A stretch of 64,000 bases of DNA from JAFGRU01 sp963665915 (lineage in GTDB: Bacteria > Desulfobacterota > Desulfuromonadia > Desulfuromonadales > JAAYDE01), in the NCBI GenBank assembly GCA_963665915.2, contig CAXXSG010000004.1, positions 475,607-539,606 of the forward strand. Direction: 5' to 3'. Under the pieces are notes generated by a model, which worked only from the letters and a program-made list of their open reading frames with translations, was not told the origin of the DNA and did not search any database. This document shows, in pieces, positions 1 through 9,421 of the stretch. The number at the start of each line of letters is the position of its first letter. The first letter of the stretch is position 1. Made by a program: the position numbers and the translations under genes.

Positions 1-14
1 CTTTCCCTGGCAAA

Positions 15-416
15 GTGGGGCCCATTAAAAAAAATAAGGAAATTAATAAATTGGAATCTTTAGCTGTTATCTGTCAAAGCATCATTGCCCTTGGTATTTA
101 TAATGTCTGGATATTGCGATTTTCGAAATCAACTAGCTGGCGGGGGGGAATGGCCAAAAACATGAGGGAAGAGTTTGCCGTTTATGGCCTTCCTGAATGG
201 TTCATGAAATTGATAGGTTTTTTTAAACTCCTTCTTGCTACCATGCTTATAGCCGGCATATGGCTTCCGGTTTTAACGAAGCCCGCCGCATTAGGGATGG
301 TCATTTTGATGCTGGGTGCAGTTTTGATGCATTTCAAGGTGAAAGATCCATTAAAAAAGTCCCTCCCTGCTTGCTCTCTACTCATACTTTCTTCGATAGT
401 CGCTGCCGTATCATGA
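15..416 (+). CDS. DoxX-like small membrane protein
   Basis: The 133-residue product has four hydrophobic stretches, at about residues 16-34, 65-86, 90-107 and 118-132. It resembles DoxX/SURF4-like four-helix membrane proteins of unknown exact function. The motif REEFAVYGLPEW before the second helix and the charged KVKDPLKK turn before the last helix fit this group. The GTG at 15 has no visible ribosome site. A TTG at 51 follows AAGGA at 36-40 and may be the true start. The frame is open to the window edge, so the gene could also begin outside. It stands alone, and the 172 bases to the next gene show nothing notable. Confidence 0.6.
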   Translation: MGPIKKNKEINKLESLAVICQSIIALGIYNVWILRFSKSTSWRGGMAKNMREEFAVYGLPEWFMKLIGFFKLLLATMLIAGIWLPVLTKPAALGMVILMLGAVLMHFKVKDPLKKSLPACSLLILSSIVAAVS

Positions 417-588
417 GAATCCATAAAGCGACCGTATTTGCGACACTCCGGAAAAAATTGATTTTACGAAAGTTGACCAATGCCCTTGGGATTTCTTTAC
501 GTCGCGGTTAAATGAGGTACGAGGAGTCTCCACAGTCTTTGAAAACCATAAAAAGTCGAGATGCTTATAAGAGCAGAACGAGGTTATC

Positions 589-1311
589 ATGTCAGGCAAA
601 GTATTGATTTACGGCGGCTCCGGCGACATCGGTTCGGCAACCGGCAGAATCCTTCGGTCACGAGGCTATGATCTCCACCTGACAGGGCGGAGTGAAGAGA
701 AGTTGGCCGGCATTGCGGCGGAACTCGAAGTCACATACACCCTGGGGGACGTCAACGATGAAGGCTTTTTCTCCCGGGTAGCCCAAGATGCCGGAGACAG
801 GCTGGATAGTCTTGTCTATGCTGTGGGCACCATCAATTTACGCAGTCTTCAGCGCCTCACTGAAACCGATTTCTTGAATGATTTCCGGGTCAATGCCATG
901 GGTGCGGCATTCGCTGTCCGGACGGCTCTGCCGGCACTCAAAAAGAGTGAAGGGGTTGCCTCTGTGGTCCTTTTTTCCAGCGTGGCGGCTCTTCAGGGGT
1001 TCACCTTTCATGCCTCGATGAGTATGGCCAAAGGCGCGGTGAGCGGTTTGACCCTTTCTCTCGCGGCTGAACTGGCTCCAAAAGTGCGCGTTAATGCCAT
1101 CGCTCCTTCCCTCACCCGCACACAGCTTTCCGCGAACATTCTATCAAACGAAAAAACTGCCGCCGCCATTGCCGAGATGCATGCCTTAAAGCGGCTGGGC
1201 ACACCTGATGATGTTGCTGAGCTCACCGCCTTTCTGCTCTCTCCGAAAGCAGACTGGATCACGGGACAGATCATCAGCGCTGATGGTGGCCGCTCAACAC
1301 TTTGCACCTAG
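589..1311 (+). CDS. SDR family oxidoreductase lacking the catalytic tyrosine
   Basis: This is a 240-residue short-chain dehydrogenase/reductase of classical length. The nucleotide-binding motif is GGSGDIG at residues 9-15, and the NAxG-like strand appears as AVGTIN near 78. The serine pair is at 130-131 and the lysine at 148. The usual YxxxK is MSMAK (144-148), so methionine sits where the catalytic tyrosine should be. A branch of SDRs with a non-tyrosine residue here is known, so this may be a divergent enzyme or a binding protein. The start ATG follows ACGAGG. The substrate cannot be told. Confidence 0.85.
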   Translation: MSGKVLIYGGSGDIGSATGRILRSRGYDLHLTGRSEEKLAGIAAELEVTYTLGDVNDEGFFSRVAQDAGDRLDSLVYAVGTINLRSLQRLTETDFLNDFRVNAMGAAFAVRTALPALKKSEGVASVVLFSSVAALQGFTFHASMSMAKGAVSGLTLSLAAELAPKVRVNAIAPSLTRTQLSANILSNEKTAAAIAEMHALKRLGTPDDVAELTAFLLSPKADWITGQIISADGGRSTLCT

Positions 1312-1404
1312 ACAGGATTAACCAAGAAAAGGTTTTCGCAGCCGCCAATTGCACGCCCCCGCAAGTCCCTATCTTTTTCTATTCTTCGGTGTTAGAGGAT
1401 AGAC

Positions 1405-2061
1405 ATGAGGAAAGTTGGCCCATTAATTCAATACCTTGCAGTTTCTAAGATACAAGGCTTCAGAAAAGGTTATTCGTTTCAATCTCTAAAATTGGTTGCG
1501 ATTGCTTTGTTGCTGGCAGTTATCTGCCCCATTTTAAGCCCATCAGGGGTTTTTTCAGAGAGTGAAGCAGCACTTTGGAAAGCCCTCCGTTCAGGAAAAC
1601 ACTTTGCTTTGTTGCGTCACGCCATAGCCCCCGGGATGGGGGACCCTCCCTGGTTTGAGCTGGGCAAATGCACCACACAAAGGAACCTCTCCTATGAAGG
1701 ACAAAGTCAGGCTGAAAAAATAGGTGAGCGATTCCGGGCAAACAGGATTTCCCAAGCACGGGTTTTTTCCAGCCAATGGTGCCGCTGCCTTGAAACCGCG
1801 AAATTGCTTGGCATCGGACCGGTTCAGGAGCTACCCGCTTTAGACTCCTTTTACAGGGCCTACAAACGTCGCGATTCACAAACTCAAATACTTAAAGAAT
1901 GGATCGCAGGGCAAGACCTCGATCAGCCCCTCGTGTTGGTCACCCATCAAGTCAACATCAGCGCTTTGACCAACATCTATCCAGCGTCCGGGGAACTGGT
2001 TATTGTTCATCGATCCGAATCCGGCGAGTTCTCGGTTTTAGGCACCATTGAAACAGATTGA
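1405..2061 (+). CDS. Histidine phosphatase family protein, exported or membrane-anchored
   Basis: The 218-residue protein has a hydrophobic segment at residues 29-48, which may be an uncleaved anchor or a signal peptide after a long N-region. The phosphatase core follows. The phosphoacceptor motif is LLRHA with His72, the supporting arginine lies in SSQWCRC near 127, and the second catalytic histidine is His181 in LVTHQVN. Members of this branch are small periplasmic phosphohistidine-type phosphatases with unknown substrates. GAGG stands upstream of the ATG. The gene is monocistronic and convergent with the SOUL gene. Confidence 0.8.
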   Translation: MRKVGPLIQYLAVSKIQGFRKGYSFQSLKLVAIALLLAVICPILSPSGVFSESEAALWKALRSGKHFALLRHAIAPGMGDPPWFELGKCTTQRNLSYEGQSQAEKIGERFRANRISQARVFSSQWCRCLETAKLLGIGPVQELPALDSFYRAYKRRDSQTQILKEWIAGQDLDQPLVLVTHQVNISALTNIYPASGELVIVHRSESGEFSVLGTIETD

Positions 2062-2128
2062 GTGCTTTGGGCAGTCATGAGGCTCGATTTGAACCAAAAA
2101 ATGATCATTCGGATATGAATCGCGCTTT

Positions 2129-2773
2129 TTATTCAATAGCGACCATCACCTCGTTGCGCCGCATAAAGGGTGGCGTCCAAGGGGGATTGTAGTAGGCCAT
2201 CAAATACGCCCCCACTGGCTGGAGCCCGTCGCGGTTCAACAGAGAAGACAATTCCTTGCGCTTTTCATCCATCAGGGTTTTGGTGGCATAGCCGGAGAAA
2301 GTGATTACGGCAACTCGCCTGGCCGGAGTCTCTCGAATTCGGACATCTTGGCTCTCGGGCAACGGCGCTGTTTCCAGCGTAAAGCCTTCCGGGAGCACAA
2401 AGCCCACCTTGGTTGCGCCCTGTTCCTTCCGGCCAAACACTGGCTTGGTCATGGGGATTTTATTCGCTTTCGGCTCCTGCCTCAACACAGGGGAGGTCAT
2501 GTCGATCTTTCGCCTTCCCTTGTTGGCCCCATCGATATACTTGAACAGCGTTCGGAAGCCGACGCCCAATGGGTCTTCGGTGGTTGCCGGGACCTCTACT
2601 TCAGCGACCAGGTAGGGTTCGTAGCGCCGAATTTCGTAGCCATTCATCGCCCGCTCCAGAACGTAGGATGGCTCCTTGACTCCCCGCTCGGTCAGGACAC
2701 TTACCCCCATCCAGACTAGAATAAGCCCAAAAATTCCAACGACAAAATAGCCGATCATTTTCACAATCTCCAT
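2129..2773 (-). CDS. SOUL family heme-binding protein
   Basis: The 214-residue product has one N-terminal membrane helix (about 7-25) followed by a SOUL/HBP domain. Family features seen are YEIRRYEPYLVAEVEV near 46-61, the run IDMTSPVLR in the middle, and the C-terminal YNPPWTPPFMRRNEV. SOUL proteins bind heme or related porphyrins; the role in bacteria is unclear. AAGGAGG lies directly before the first ATG, so translation may begin at GTG codon 4 or ATG codon 6 instead. Confidence 0.85.
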   Translation of the reverse strand: MEIVKMIGYFVVGIFGLILVWMGVSVLTERGVKEPSYVLERAMNGYEIRRYEPYLVAEVEVPATTEDPLGVGFRTLFKYIDGANKGRRKIDMTSPVLRQEPKANKIPMTKPVFGRKEQGATKVGFVLPEGFTLETAPLPESQDVRIRETPARRVAVITFSGYATKTLMDEKRKELSSLLNRDGLQPVGAYLMAYYNPPWTPPFMRRNEVMVAIE

Positions 2774-2977
2774 TCCTCCTTATTTTTCAGTATACCTTTG
2801 CTTGAAGATTATGCGAAGCAGGATAGGCTTTAAATGGTTCACAAACTACCGGGGATGGCCTTGTTGTCTGTAAGCTTGCAGGTCAACGGATTGCCCACCT
2901 GCTCAAAAAAGATAATTAATTCAAGGTTTTTCAAACTGAAAACAATATCCTACTGATTTAGAAAGAAGATATTCCTT

Positions 2978-3445
2978 ATGTTAACTCTCAAAGCTGCATA
3001 CCTTGGACTCTTGCTCCTTCTTCTCGGAATTGCTCTGGTATCCTGCTCAGGCAACAGGCCATCAAACCTTGGAACATCTGACTCTGGATTGACGCCATGT
3101 CCGTCTTCACCCAACTGCGTTTCCAGTGATTCCCAGGACAACGCGCACTACGTAAAATCCTTTCAACTAGCTGTGCCTGCCAAAGAAGCCTGGCAAGCGG
3201 TCAGGGAACTGCTATCAAAGCTCCCCCGTACTCAAATTGTCAGCGAGAGGCCGGATTATCTTCATGCTGAATGTCGAAGTGCTGTATTTGGCTTCGTAGA
3301 TGACCTTGAACTTAACCTTCGTCCCGATCGGGGAATTATTGCTGTTCGCTCTGCTTCCCGCTTGGGATATTCAGATTTTGGTGTCAATCGGCGGAGAATT
3401 GAAACTCTGAGATCTTCCCTTGCCCGTCAAGGAATAGTCCAATAA
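2978..3445 (+). CDS. DUF1499 family lipoprotein
   Basis: The 155-residue protein has a lipoprotein signal with lipobox LVSC (Cys23). The DUF1499 core follows: CPSSPNCVSS near 41-50, a middle strand block, and SASRLGYSDFGVNRRRIETLR at the end. The family function is unknown. The signal predicts attachment to the inner or outer membrane. It reads away from the SOUL gene, and their shared 200-bp upstream region contains no obvious strong promoter. Confidence 0.8.
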   Translation: MLTLKAAYLGLLLLLLGIALVSCSGNRPSNLGTSDSGLTPCPSSPNCVSSDSQDNAHYVKSFQLAVPAKEAWQAVRELLSKLPRTQIVSERPDYLHAECRSAVFGFVDDLELNLRPDRGIIAVRSASRLGYSDFGVNRRRIETLRSSLARQGIVQ

Positions 3446-3500
3446 ATCAACCTTCGCCAGATAAGATTAGGGTACCTTCAAACAACTGAGGAAATTAATT

Positions 3501-3899
3501 ATGCGCCTGGAAGATTATTTTGGCGCCAGCGGGTTTGGCGTGTTGTCGACAGCGGATGGCAACGGCAAGGTCAACACAGCGATCTATGCGAGGCCTCATA
3601 TTATGGACGATGGGACCGTCGCTTTTATTATGCGGGACCGCCTGACCCATCATAATCTGTCGGAAAATCCTTATGCGGCCTATCTTTTCATGGAAAAAAG
3701 GGGCGGGTGCAAAGGGGTTCGGTCTTTTCTCAAAAAACTCAAGAAAAACACGGATGAGGAATTGATCGGAAAAATGACCCGGCATTGTTTGAGCCCCCAG
3801 GAGGACGAAGCCAGGGGGCCGAAGTTTCTGGTTTATTTCGAAGTTGAAAAAATACTCGATCTCATTGGCAGCGACAGCCCTGACATAGAGTGTCCATGA
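3501..3899 (+). CDS. Pyridoxamine 5'-phosphate oxidase-like FMN-binding protein
   Basis: The short 132-residue split-barrel protein begins MRLEDYFGASGFGVLSTADGNGKVN-like, where the domain's first strands lie. The run YARPHIMDDGTVAFIMRDRL (about 31-50) and NPYAAYLFM (58-66) match PPOX-like proteins that bind FMN or F420. The length fits the small general-stress branch. It sits 55 bases after the DUF1499 gene on the same strand and could share its transcript. The true substrate is unknown. Confidence 0.75.
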   Translation: MRLEDYFGASGFGVLSTADGNGKVNTAIYARPHIMDDGTVAFIMRDRLTHHNLSENPYAAYLFMEKRGGCKGVRSFLKKLKKNTDEELIGKMTRHCLSPQEDEARGPKFLVYFEVEKILDLIGSDSPDIECP

Positions 3900-4066
3900 C
3901 CTTCGAATCCTTCTCCTGGATGAAACGGAATTGGATAGAGGTAAAATCCCGATATTCGTTGGGAAGGCTTCGGGACATTTGTTTATTTGGAAAATATTTT
4001 TAAACCAAGGGACAAGGATCTCCAAAAACTCAGCATTTCGGCTTTTCGAAAAGATAAGAGTCTATA

Positions 4067-5194
4067 ATGAGCGCACCCACTTCACAACATGAACAGGTGA
4101 TTAACAGGGCAATTTCAGCACTCAAATCCCTGTTTGTTGCCGATTCTCTGGCTATGCCGGTGCACTGGTTCTACAATCCGCAGGACATACAAAAAGCATT
4201 TCCCGGCGGGGTTCAAAAACTGGAAGCGGCACCGAACTATCACCCCTCGTCCATCATGCCCCTGCACTCAACGGCTGGAGGCGGTCGCGGTACGCAAACG
4301 GCCTCCGAAACACGGCGGGAAATTGTCGGTGAAGTGATTCTGAAAGGCAAAAGAGAATACTGGGGACAGCCGAATCAGCACTATCACCGGCAGATGCAGG
4401 CCGGAGAAAACACCCTGAATTCCCACTGTGCACGGGTTGTCATGCGGGCAATGCTGGCAACCGGCCTGCACTATTGCAAAGAAAAATTTTTGGATGACTA
4501 TATCACCTTCATGACGTCGGATGTTCCCTTTCACCCCGACACCTATGCCGAGTCATACCACCGGGGTTTTTTCGCCAACCTCGAAAACGGTAAACCGAAA
4601 AATCAATGCGGCGCGGTTACCCACGACACGCCATCCATCGGGGGCTTAGTGACCATTGCTCCGATCGTGTTTGCTAAACGGCTTCACGGGACCCCTTTAG
4701 GCGAGGTGCAGAAGATCTGCCGGGAACACCTGGTCCTCACCCATCCGGATGAAGGCCTTGCGAAGGTCTGTACTACCTATGTCGATCTGCTGAACAGCCT
4801 GCTTTTTCGCACCGATGAGGATTCCGGCCAGGGTTTGATTGCCCGTGCCGCGCAAATAATGCCCCCCGGCCTCGACCTGCCGGCATTAACTGCACAAACC
4901 CGCAACGACGACATTATCGGCGGCCGGTTCTCAACCGCCTGCTACATCAGCGATTCCTGGCCAAACGTCCTTTTCCTCGCTCACAAATATCACGATGATC
5001 TCGAGAAGGCTCTTCTGGTAAATACCAATGCCGGCGGAGACAATGTCCATCGTGGGTCGGTCTTGGGAACTCTTCTCGGCTTGACGACTGGACGCACAGT
5101 GGATAAATTTTTCCAGCAACTGGTCGACCGCAAGGCGATCGATGCCGAGATAAGGGAATTGCTGAAGGAATCGACAATGCCAGCCGACATTTAA
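4067..5194 (+). CDS. ADP-ribosylglycohydrolase superfamily protein (paralogue 1)
   Basis: This 375-residue protein of the DraG/ARH fold would be expected to remove ADP-ribose from proteins or small molecules. The N-terminal signature is ALKSLFVADSLAMPVHW, where most members have GDALG; here the glycine before Asp is alanine. The C-terminal metal motif is NAGGDNVHRG instead of the usual GGDTDT. The same GGDNVHRG form occurs in the paralogue at 49613-50875, so both belong to one divergent branch. Enzymatic activity is therefore uncertain. It is 73 bases upstream of the photolyase gene on the same strand. Confidence 0.75.
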   Translation: MSAPTSQHEQVINRAISALKSLFVADSLAMPVHWFYNPQDIQKAFPGGVQKLEAAPNYHPSSIMPLHSTAGGGRGTQTASETRREIVGEVILKGKREYWGQPNQHYHRQMQAGENTLNSHCARVVMRAMLATGLHYCKEKFLDDYITFMTSDVPFHPDTYAESYHRGFFANLENGKPKNQCGAVTHDTPSIGGLVTIAPIVFAKRLHGTPLGEVQKICREHLVLTHPDEGLAKVCTTYVDLLNSLLFRTDEDSGQGLIARAAQIMPPGLDLPALTAQTRNDDIIGGRFSTACYISDSWPNVLFLAHKYHDDLEKALLVNTNAGGDNVHRGSVLGTLLGLTTGRTVDKFFQQLVDRKAIDAEIRELLKESTMPADI

Positions 5195-5267
5195 AAAGAC
5201 ATTCAATCAACAGGGCAAAAGGCTTTGAACTCTATAATCTTCAAATAGGTAACGGAATACAAAAAAG

Positions 5268-6707
5268 ATGACACAAACTGAAAAACACAGGACAGCACCC
5301 ATCATTATCTGGTTTCGTCAGGACCTGCGCCTCAAGGACAACCCTGCCCTGATTGCCGCCCATGAGTCGGCCAGGCCCATTCTGCCTCTGTATATTCTGG
5401 ATGATGAAAACAGCGGGGAATGGAAAATGGGTGGCGCCAGCCGCTGGTGGCTGCATGCCAGCCTGACCGCACTCAACGAGAATCTATGCGGAAAGCTCTC
5501 TTTCGCCAGAGGAGATTCCCGGAGCGTCCTCTTGGAGCAAGTCAGAAACAGCGGAGCGGAAGCTGTCTACTGGAATCGGTGCTATGAACCCTGGCGGATT
5601 GCAGGCGACGCCGTAATAGAGGCAGACCTGGGCTCAATGGGCATAGAGGTCAAAAGTTTCAATGCCTCATTGCTTTTTGAACCGCCTGAAACAGTTAAAA
5701 AGGATGGAACGCCCTACAAGGTTTTTACCCCTTTTTTCCAGAAGGGCTGCCTGGACAAAGGACCGGTGACTGCATTTCCGGAAGCCGCGCCAAAAAATCC
5801 AGCCTTGATCGAAAAAAAGGTTTTACTGGTGGAGGATCTGCAGCTTTTGCCTGAAAACCCATGGCATAAGAAATTGGTGCAGCGCTGGCAACCGGGTGAA
5901 ACAGGGGCACAGGAATGTCTCGAAGAGTTCCTCGATAACGGCCTTAGGAATTACAAGGAAGGACGGGATTATCCATCCCGCGACAACGTCTCGCGCCTTT
6001 CGCCCCATCTTCACTTCGGTGAAATCTCACCGCAGCAGGTCTGGCAAGATATCAAAGCCAGAATGATTGTCGACCGGTGTGAAAGAGACGGTGAGCATTT
6101 CCTCCGCGAGCTGGGCTGGAGAGAATTTTCCTACAGCCTTCTATATCACTTTCACGACCTGCCGCGCACCAACCTGCAAAAGAAATTCGATAACTTCCCC
6201 TGGCGCGATGATAATGAGGCTCTGGAATGCTGGCAGAAAGGACAGACAGGCTATCCTATTGTCGATGCCGGGATGCGGGAACTTTGGAAAACGGGTTATA
6301 TGCACAACCGGGTGCGCATGATCGTCGGATCATTTCTGGTAAAAAACCTGTTGCTCCATTGGCACCACGGAGAAGACTGGTTCTGGGATACCCTGGTTGA
6401 TGCCGACCTGGCCAACAACAGTGCAAGCTGGCAATGGATTGCCGGGTGCGGGGCCGATGCGGCACCATTTTTCAGGATATTCAATCCGGTGACACAGGGA
6501 CAGAAGTTCGATTCAGAGGGCGTTTATGTGCGAAAATACGTTCCGGAAATTTCAAAACTGCCAAATAAATACTTACACAGCCCCTGGCAGGCACCCGGAG
6601 AAGTCTTAGTACATGCCGGTATCACGCTAGGGGAAGATTACCCAGCCCCAATAGTGGATTTACAACTGTCCCGGAAACGGGCCTTGGCGGCCTTTAAAGA
6701 ACTCTGA
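5268..6707 (+). CDS. phrB: Deoxyribodipyrimidine photolyase
   Basis: This 479-residue class I cryptochrome/photolyase is the usual length. The N-terminal alpha/beta domain begins IIWFRQDLRLKDNPAL. The FAD-binding domain shows TGYPIVDAGMRELW (about residues 329-342), HNRVRMIV, and the signature NSASWQWIAGCGADAAP with FFRIFNP (about 387-410). It should repair cyclobutane pyrimidine dimers using blue light; 6-4 or cryptochrome function cannot be excluded by eye. Its stop abuts the stop of the convergent phosphoesterase gene. Confidence 0.92.
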   Translation: MTQTEKHRTAPIIIWFRQDLRLKDNPALIAAHESARPILPLYILDDENSGEWKMGGASRWWLHASLTALNENLCGKLSFARGDSRSVLLEQVRNSGAEAVYWNRCYEPWRIAGDAVIEADLGSMGIEVKSFNASLLFEPPETVKKDGTPYKVFTPFFQKGCLDKGPVTAFPEAAPKNPALIEKKVLLVEDLQLLPENPWHKKLVQRWQPGETGAQECLEEFLDNGLRNYKEGRDYPSRDNVSRLSPHLHFGEISPQQVWQDIKARMIVDRCERDGEHFLRELGWREFSYSLLYHFHDLPRTNLQKKFDNFPWRDDNEALECWQKGQTGYPIVDAGMRELWKTGYMHNRVRMIVGSFLVKNLLLHWHHGEDWFWDTLVDADLANNSASWQWIAGCGADAAPFFRIFNPVTQGQKFDSEGVYVRKYVPEISKLPNKYLHSPWQAPGEVLVHAGITLGEDYPAPIVDLQLSRKRALAAFKEL

Positions 6708-7601
6708 TCATTCCGCCAGCTTCACATTTTCATCATGGATGCCATCCAGCATGAGATTCGTTATCCGGGGTCCCTCAACGGTCATGGTGACCCAGACGAT
6801 GTGATCGAATTCCCCCTTTTCAAGACCTCTCAGCTTGCTTCCGCCACCCGTCGTCGCCAGGTGGATATAGCTATGACCATGCTTACAATATTTTCCATAC
6901 TTGTGCCAGTGACCCGCCATGACCGTGTGCGGACGGCCGGCCAGGGCATTTTCAATCTCCGCCCACCCTTCGACAAGGTTTGCTCCTTTCGCCGCAAACA
7001 GGGGCTTGTGCATAAAGACCCAGGTCCAGCGGACATGCCGGTTTTTATCGATGACCTTCTTCATGTACACGGCCTGGGTTTCGCTAATCCTCCCCACCCT
7101 CGGATTTTCAGCATCAGGCGGATCATCGGTTGACACGACCAGGAACAGGACATTCTTGTAGAGGAAATGGTAATAAGGCTCTCCATAGCGCTCACGATAC
7201 ATAGAAAGCATGAGCGGATTGGTGATATCGTGATTCCCCGCCACCCGGAAGAAACGCATCTCAAGGCCGTCGAGGATATCATCCATCTCATCATACTGCT
7301 TATCCAGAACGCTTTGCTCCGTCGTGTACCCGCTGATCAGATCACCCACGCAGATAACAAATTCCGGCTGGAGAAGATTCAGCCTTTCTACGGCCTCTCT
7401 GAAAACGCCGGGCCGTATACGCCCGCTTCGGTCGCTGACAACAGCAAATTGGAAGTTCTCCGGATCGCTTTTGAAATCCTGATCTGTCCAGGGATAGGGA
7501 GCCTGAATGCCTGAAGATTGGAATTGAGGGGAAGGCACGCTCACACAGCCTGATAGAACAAAGAACATGGACAACAACAGCAATAAAAAGGCGTGTCTCA
7601 T
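6708..7601 (-). CDS. Metallophosphoesterase lipoprotein
   Basis: The start at 7601 is chosen because GAGGGGGG stands upstream and the protein then begins with a lipoprotein signal, MRHAFLLLLL to lipobox LSGC (Cys19), giving 297 residues. An upstream in-frame start would add 60 residues that overlap fetB. Calcineurin-like motifs follow: VVSDRSGR, CVGDLISG, AGNHD, MHKPL and AGHWHK, each with metal ligands. The substrate is unknown. It is the last gene of a leftward fetA-fetB-phosphoesterase run, with 56 bases after fetB. Confidence 0.85.
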   Translation of the reverse strand: MRHAFLLLLLSMFFVLSGCVSVPSPQFQSSGIQAPYPWTDQDFKSDPENFQFAVVSDRSGRIRPGVFREAVERLNLLQPEFVICVGDLISGYTTEQSVLDKQYDEMDDILDGLEMRFFRVAGNHDITNPLMLSMYRERYGEPYYHFLYKNVLFLVVSTDDPPDAENPRVGRISETQAVYMKKVIDKNRHVRWTWVFMHKPLFAAKGANLVEGWAEIENALAGRPHTVMAGHWHKYGKYCKHGHSYIHLATTGGGSKLRGLEKGEFDHIVWVTMTVEGPRITNLMLDGIHDENVKLAE

Positions 7602-7657
7602 TTTTTTTAAACATCCCCCCTCTAAAAGAGCCATTACGATTGACACAAAGAAGCCTA

Positions 7658-8467
7658 TCAAGATTTTTTCAGCACTCTTGCTTGGTTCTCCACCAACTGT
7701 TCCGCCGCACTGAAATAAGCCCGACTTCCCTGGGTAAGAATCAACAGTGAGGTAACCGCCACACTCCCGGAAATGATGCACATGATGGCAATCTGGTACT
7801 TGACGGCGATGATAGGTTCGGTCCCGGACAGGATCTGACCGGTCATCATGCCGGGGAGAAGCACGATCCCCATGGCTGCCATGGAGTTGATGGAGGGAAT
7901 CAGCGCTGCACGGAAGGCGCCCTGCACAATTTCGCGGGACGCCATTCTGGATGTGGCGCCCAGGCAGAGCGCCGTTTCGATCTCGTCGCGACGCTCCTTC
8001 ATTTCCGACGCCAGGCGCTCCGCCGCGAGACTCGCCCCGGTCATGGAATTGCCGATAATCATCCCGGCCAAGGGAATCAGGTAACGGGGATCATACCAGG
8101 GACTCAGGCCGATAACGACCTGGCAGAAAAAAAAGGTCGTGATGCCGCAGCCGACAAGGATGGAGATCGATACAATCCGGTAAAATCGAGGCATCTTCTC
8201 CTTGACGCGGGAGGCCACGGTCTGGATGGCGAAGCCGACCATCACCACAAGAATGAGAATAACCGGCCAGGGGTTTTCGATCTGGAAAACCAGATGGAGG
8301 AGATAACCGACTGCCAGAAGCTGAACCACCATGCGCAGAGAGGCGATGAGCAGATCCTTTTCCTGTCCGGTCTCCCTGTAGCGGCAGAGCCCGATGACGA
8401 AAAGAATCACGCCATAAGCCATGGCCAGATCGACAAAGCTCAAATCAATGATGGCTTTTGGTTCCAT
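7658..8467 (-). CDS. fetB: ABC transporter permease, FetB/UPF0014 family
   Basis: The 269-residue protein has about seven membrane helices. Family marks are the sequence around MIIGNSMTGASLAAERL and the cytoplasmic coupling region ETALCLGATSRMASREIV, followed by PSINSMAAMGIVLLPGMMTGQILSG. In E. coli FetAB has been linked to iron export and oxidative stress resistance. It lies 21 bases after fetA on the same strand, which supports one transporter. Metal specificity is an inference. Confidence 0.87.
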   Translation of the reverse strand: MEPKAIIDLSFVDLAMAYGVILFVIGLCRYRETGQEKDLLIASLRMVVQLLAVGYLLHLVFQIENPWPVILILVVMVGFAIQTVASRVKEKMPRFYRIVSISILVGCGITTFFFCQVVIGLSPWYDPRYLIPLAGMIIGNSMTGASLAAERLASEMKERRDEIETALCLGATSRMASREIVQGAFRAALIPSINSMAAMGIVLLPGMMTGQILSGTEPIIAVKYQIAIMCIISGSVAVTSLLILTQGSRAYFSAAEQLVENQARVLKKS

Positions 8468-8488
8468 ATTTGTAGTCCCTGGTCCGGG

Positions 8489-9235
8489 TTAATCAAAAGA
8501 AGTCTGGGTCAGGAATTTCCGTAGTTGCTCCTTCTGGGGCGCTCCAAAAAAGGCCGCTGGCGGCCCTTGCTCCAGAACCTCGCCATCTTCCAGAAAAATT
8601 CCATGGCTGGCGATCTTCTCCGCCAGGGGGAGGTCGTGGCTCACCATCAGAATCGTCAACCCTTTTTCGCGGCAGAGTTCTCTCAGGGAAGAGGCAACCC
8701 TTTCGCCAGTCGGGCGGTCAAGGGTACTGATGGTTTCATCGATGAGAAGAAGTTCCGGGCTGCAGAGCAGACTCCGGGCCAGGCTTACCCGCTGCTGCTG
8801 GCCGATGGAGAGGGAACGGGCGTCCTGCCCCAGCAAACCCCTCGGCAGCGCGCAGACCTCCAGAACGGCCTGAAAATCGGGCTGGCTCTCCCCGGCTGGC
8901 TCCTCGCCGGCATAGATGAAAGGGCGCTGTAGATTATCCAGGGCCGTGCCCGGAAACATGAAAGGTTTCTGCATGACCAGCGCGACCCGGCGCCGCAGTT
9001 CAACGGGATTTATATCCCGAATATTGCGCTCTTTCAAAAAAATATACCCGGATGTGGGGTCTTCAAGACGGTTGATGAGGCGCAACAGCGTGCTCTTACC
9101 CCCTCCGGAGGGGCCGACCAGAACAGCCACTTCCCCGGCCCGGACTCGCAGGTCGATCCCTTTGAGAATCTCTTTTTCCCTTCTCAGGTGGTCCTTTTTT
9201 GTCTTGCGAAGAGCTTCTATGCGTAAAAATTCCAT
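8489..9235 (-). CDS. fetA: ABC transporter ATP-binding protein, FetA type
   Basis: The 248-residue ATPase has Walker A GPSGGGKST (about 42-50), Q-loop LVMQKPFMFPGT, signature LSIGQQQRVSLARSL, Walker B LLLIDET and switch VSHDLPLAEK. It pairs with the FetB permease directly downstream. The genomic pairing is the main reason for the name; ATPase domains of phosphate importers are similar. The R1 repeat begins about 30 bases upstream of its ATG. Confidence 0.87.
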   Translation of the reverse strand: MEFLRIEALRKTKKDHLRREKEILKGIDLRVRAGEVAVLVGPSGGGKSTLLRLINRLEDPTSGYIFLKERNIRDINPVELRRRVALVMQKPFMFPGTALDNLQRPFIYAGEEPAGESQPDFQAVLEVCALPRGLLGQDARSLSIGQQQRVSLARSLLCSPELLLIDETISTLDRPTGERVASSLRELCREKGLTILMVSHDLPLAEKIASHGIFLEDGEVLEQGPPAAFFGAPQKEQLRKFLTQTSFD

Positions 9236-9265
9236 AATGAGATCATTCGGGAGGAGACTGGTTCA

Positions 9266-9421
9266 AAGAGCCTGCCGGACTTAGAAATGAATCTACTGCG
9301 AAATCGGTCCATATTGCTGAAAATTTTCGGCAAATAGTCCCACTCTTCATCTTCAATTTTTCAGCAATATGTCCTCGATTTATCAATTTCTCGCTACGAT
9401 CCCCTAAATCCAGCAGGTTCC
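9266..9421. repeat. R1 element, copy 1
   Basis: This is a palindromic element of about 156 bases shared with copies at 15997, 33876 and 44148 and a fragment at 28148. Ends resemble GGAGTCTGTCGGACTTAGG in inverted orientation. Inside, TTGCTGAAAA near 9334 pairs exactly with TTTTCAGCAA near 9360. Its right end overlaps the 3' end of the UDG gene and encodes that protein's last residues. Confidence 0.85.
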
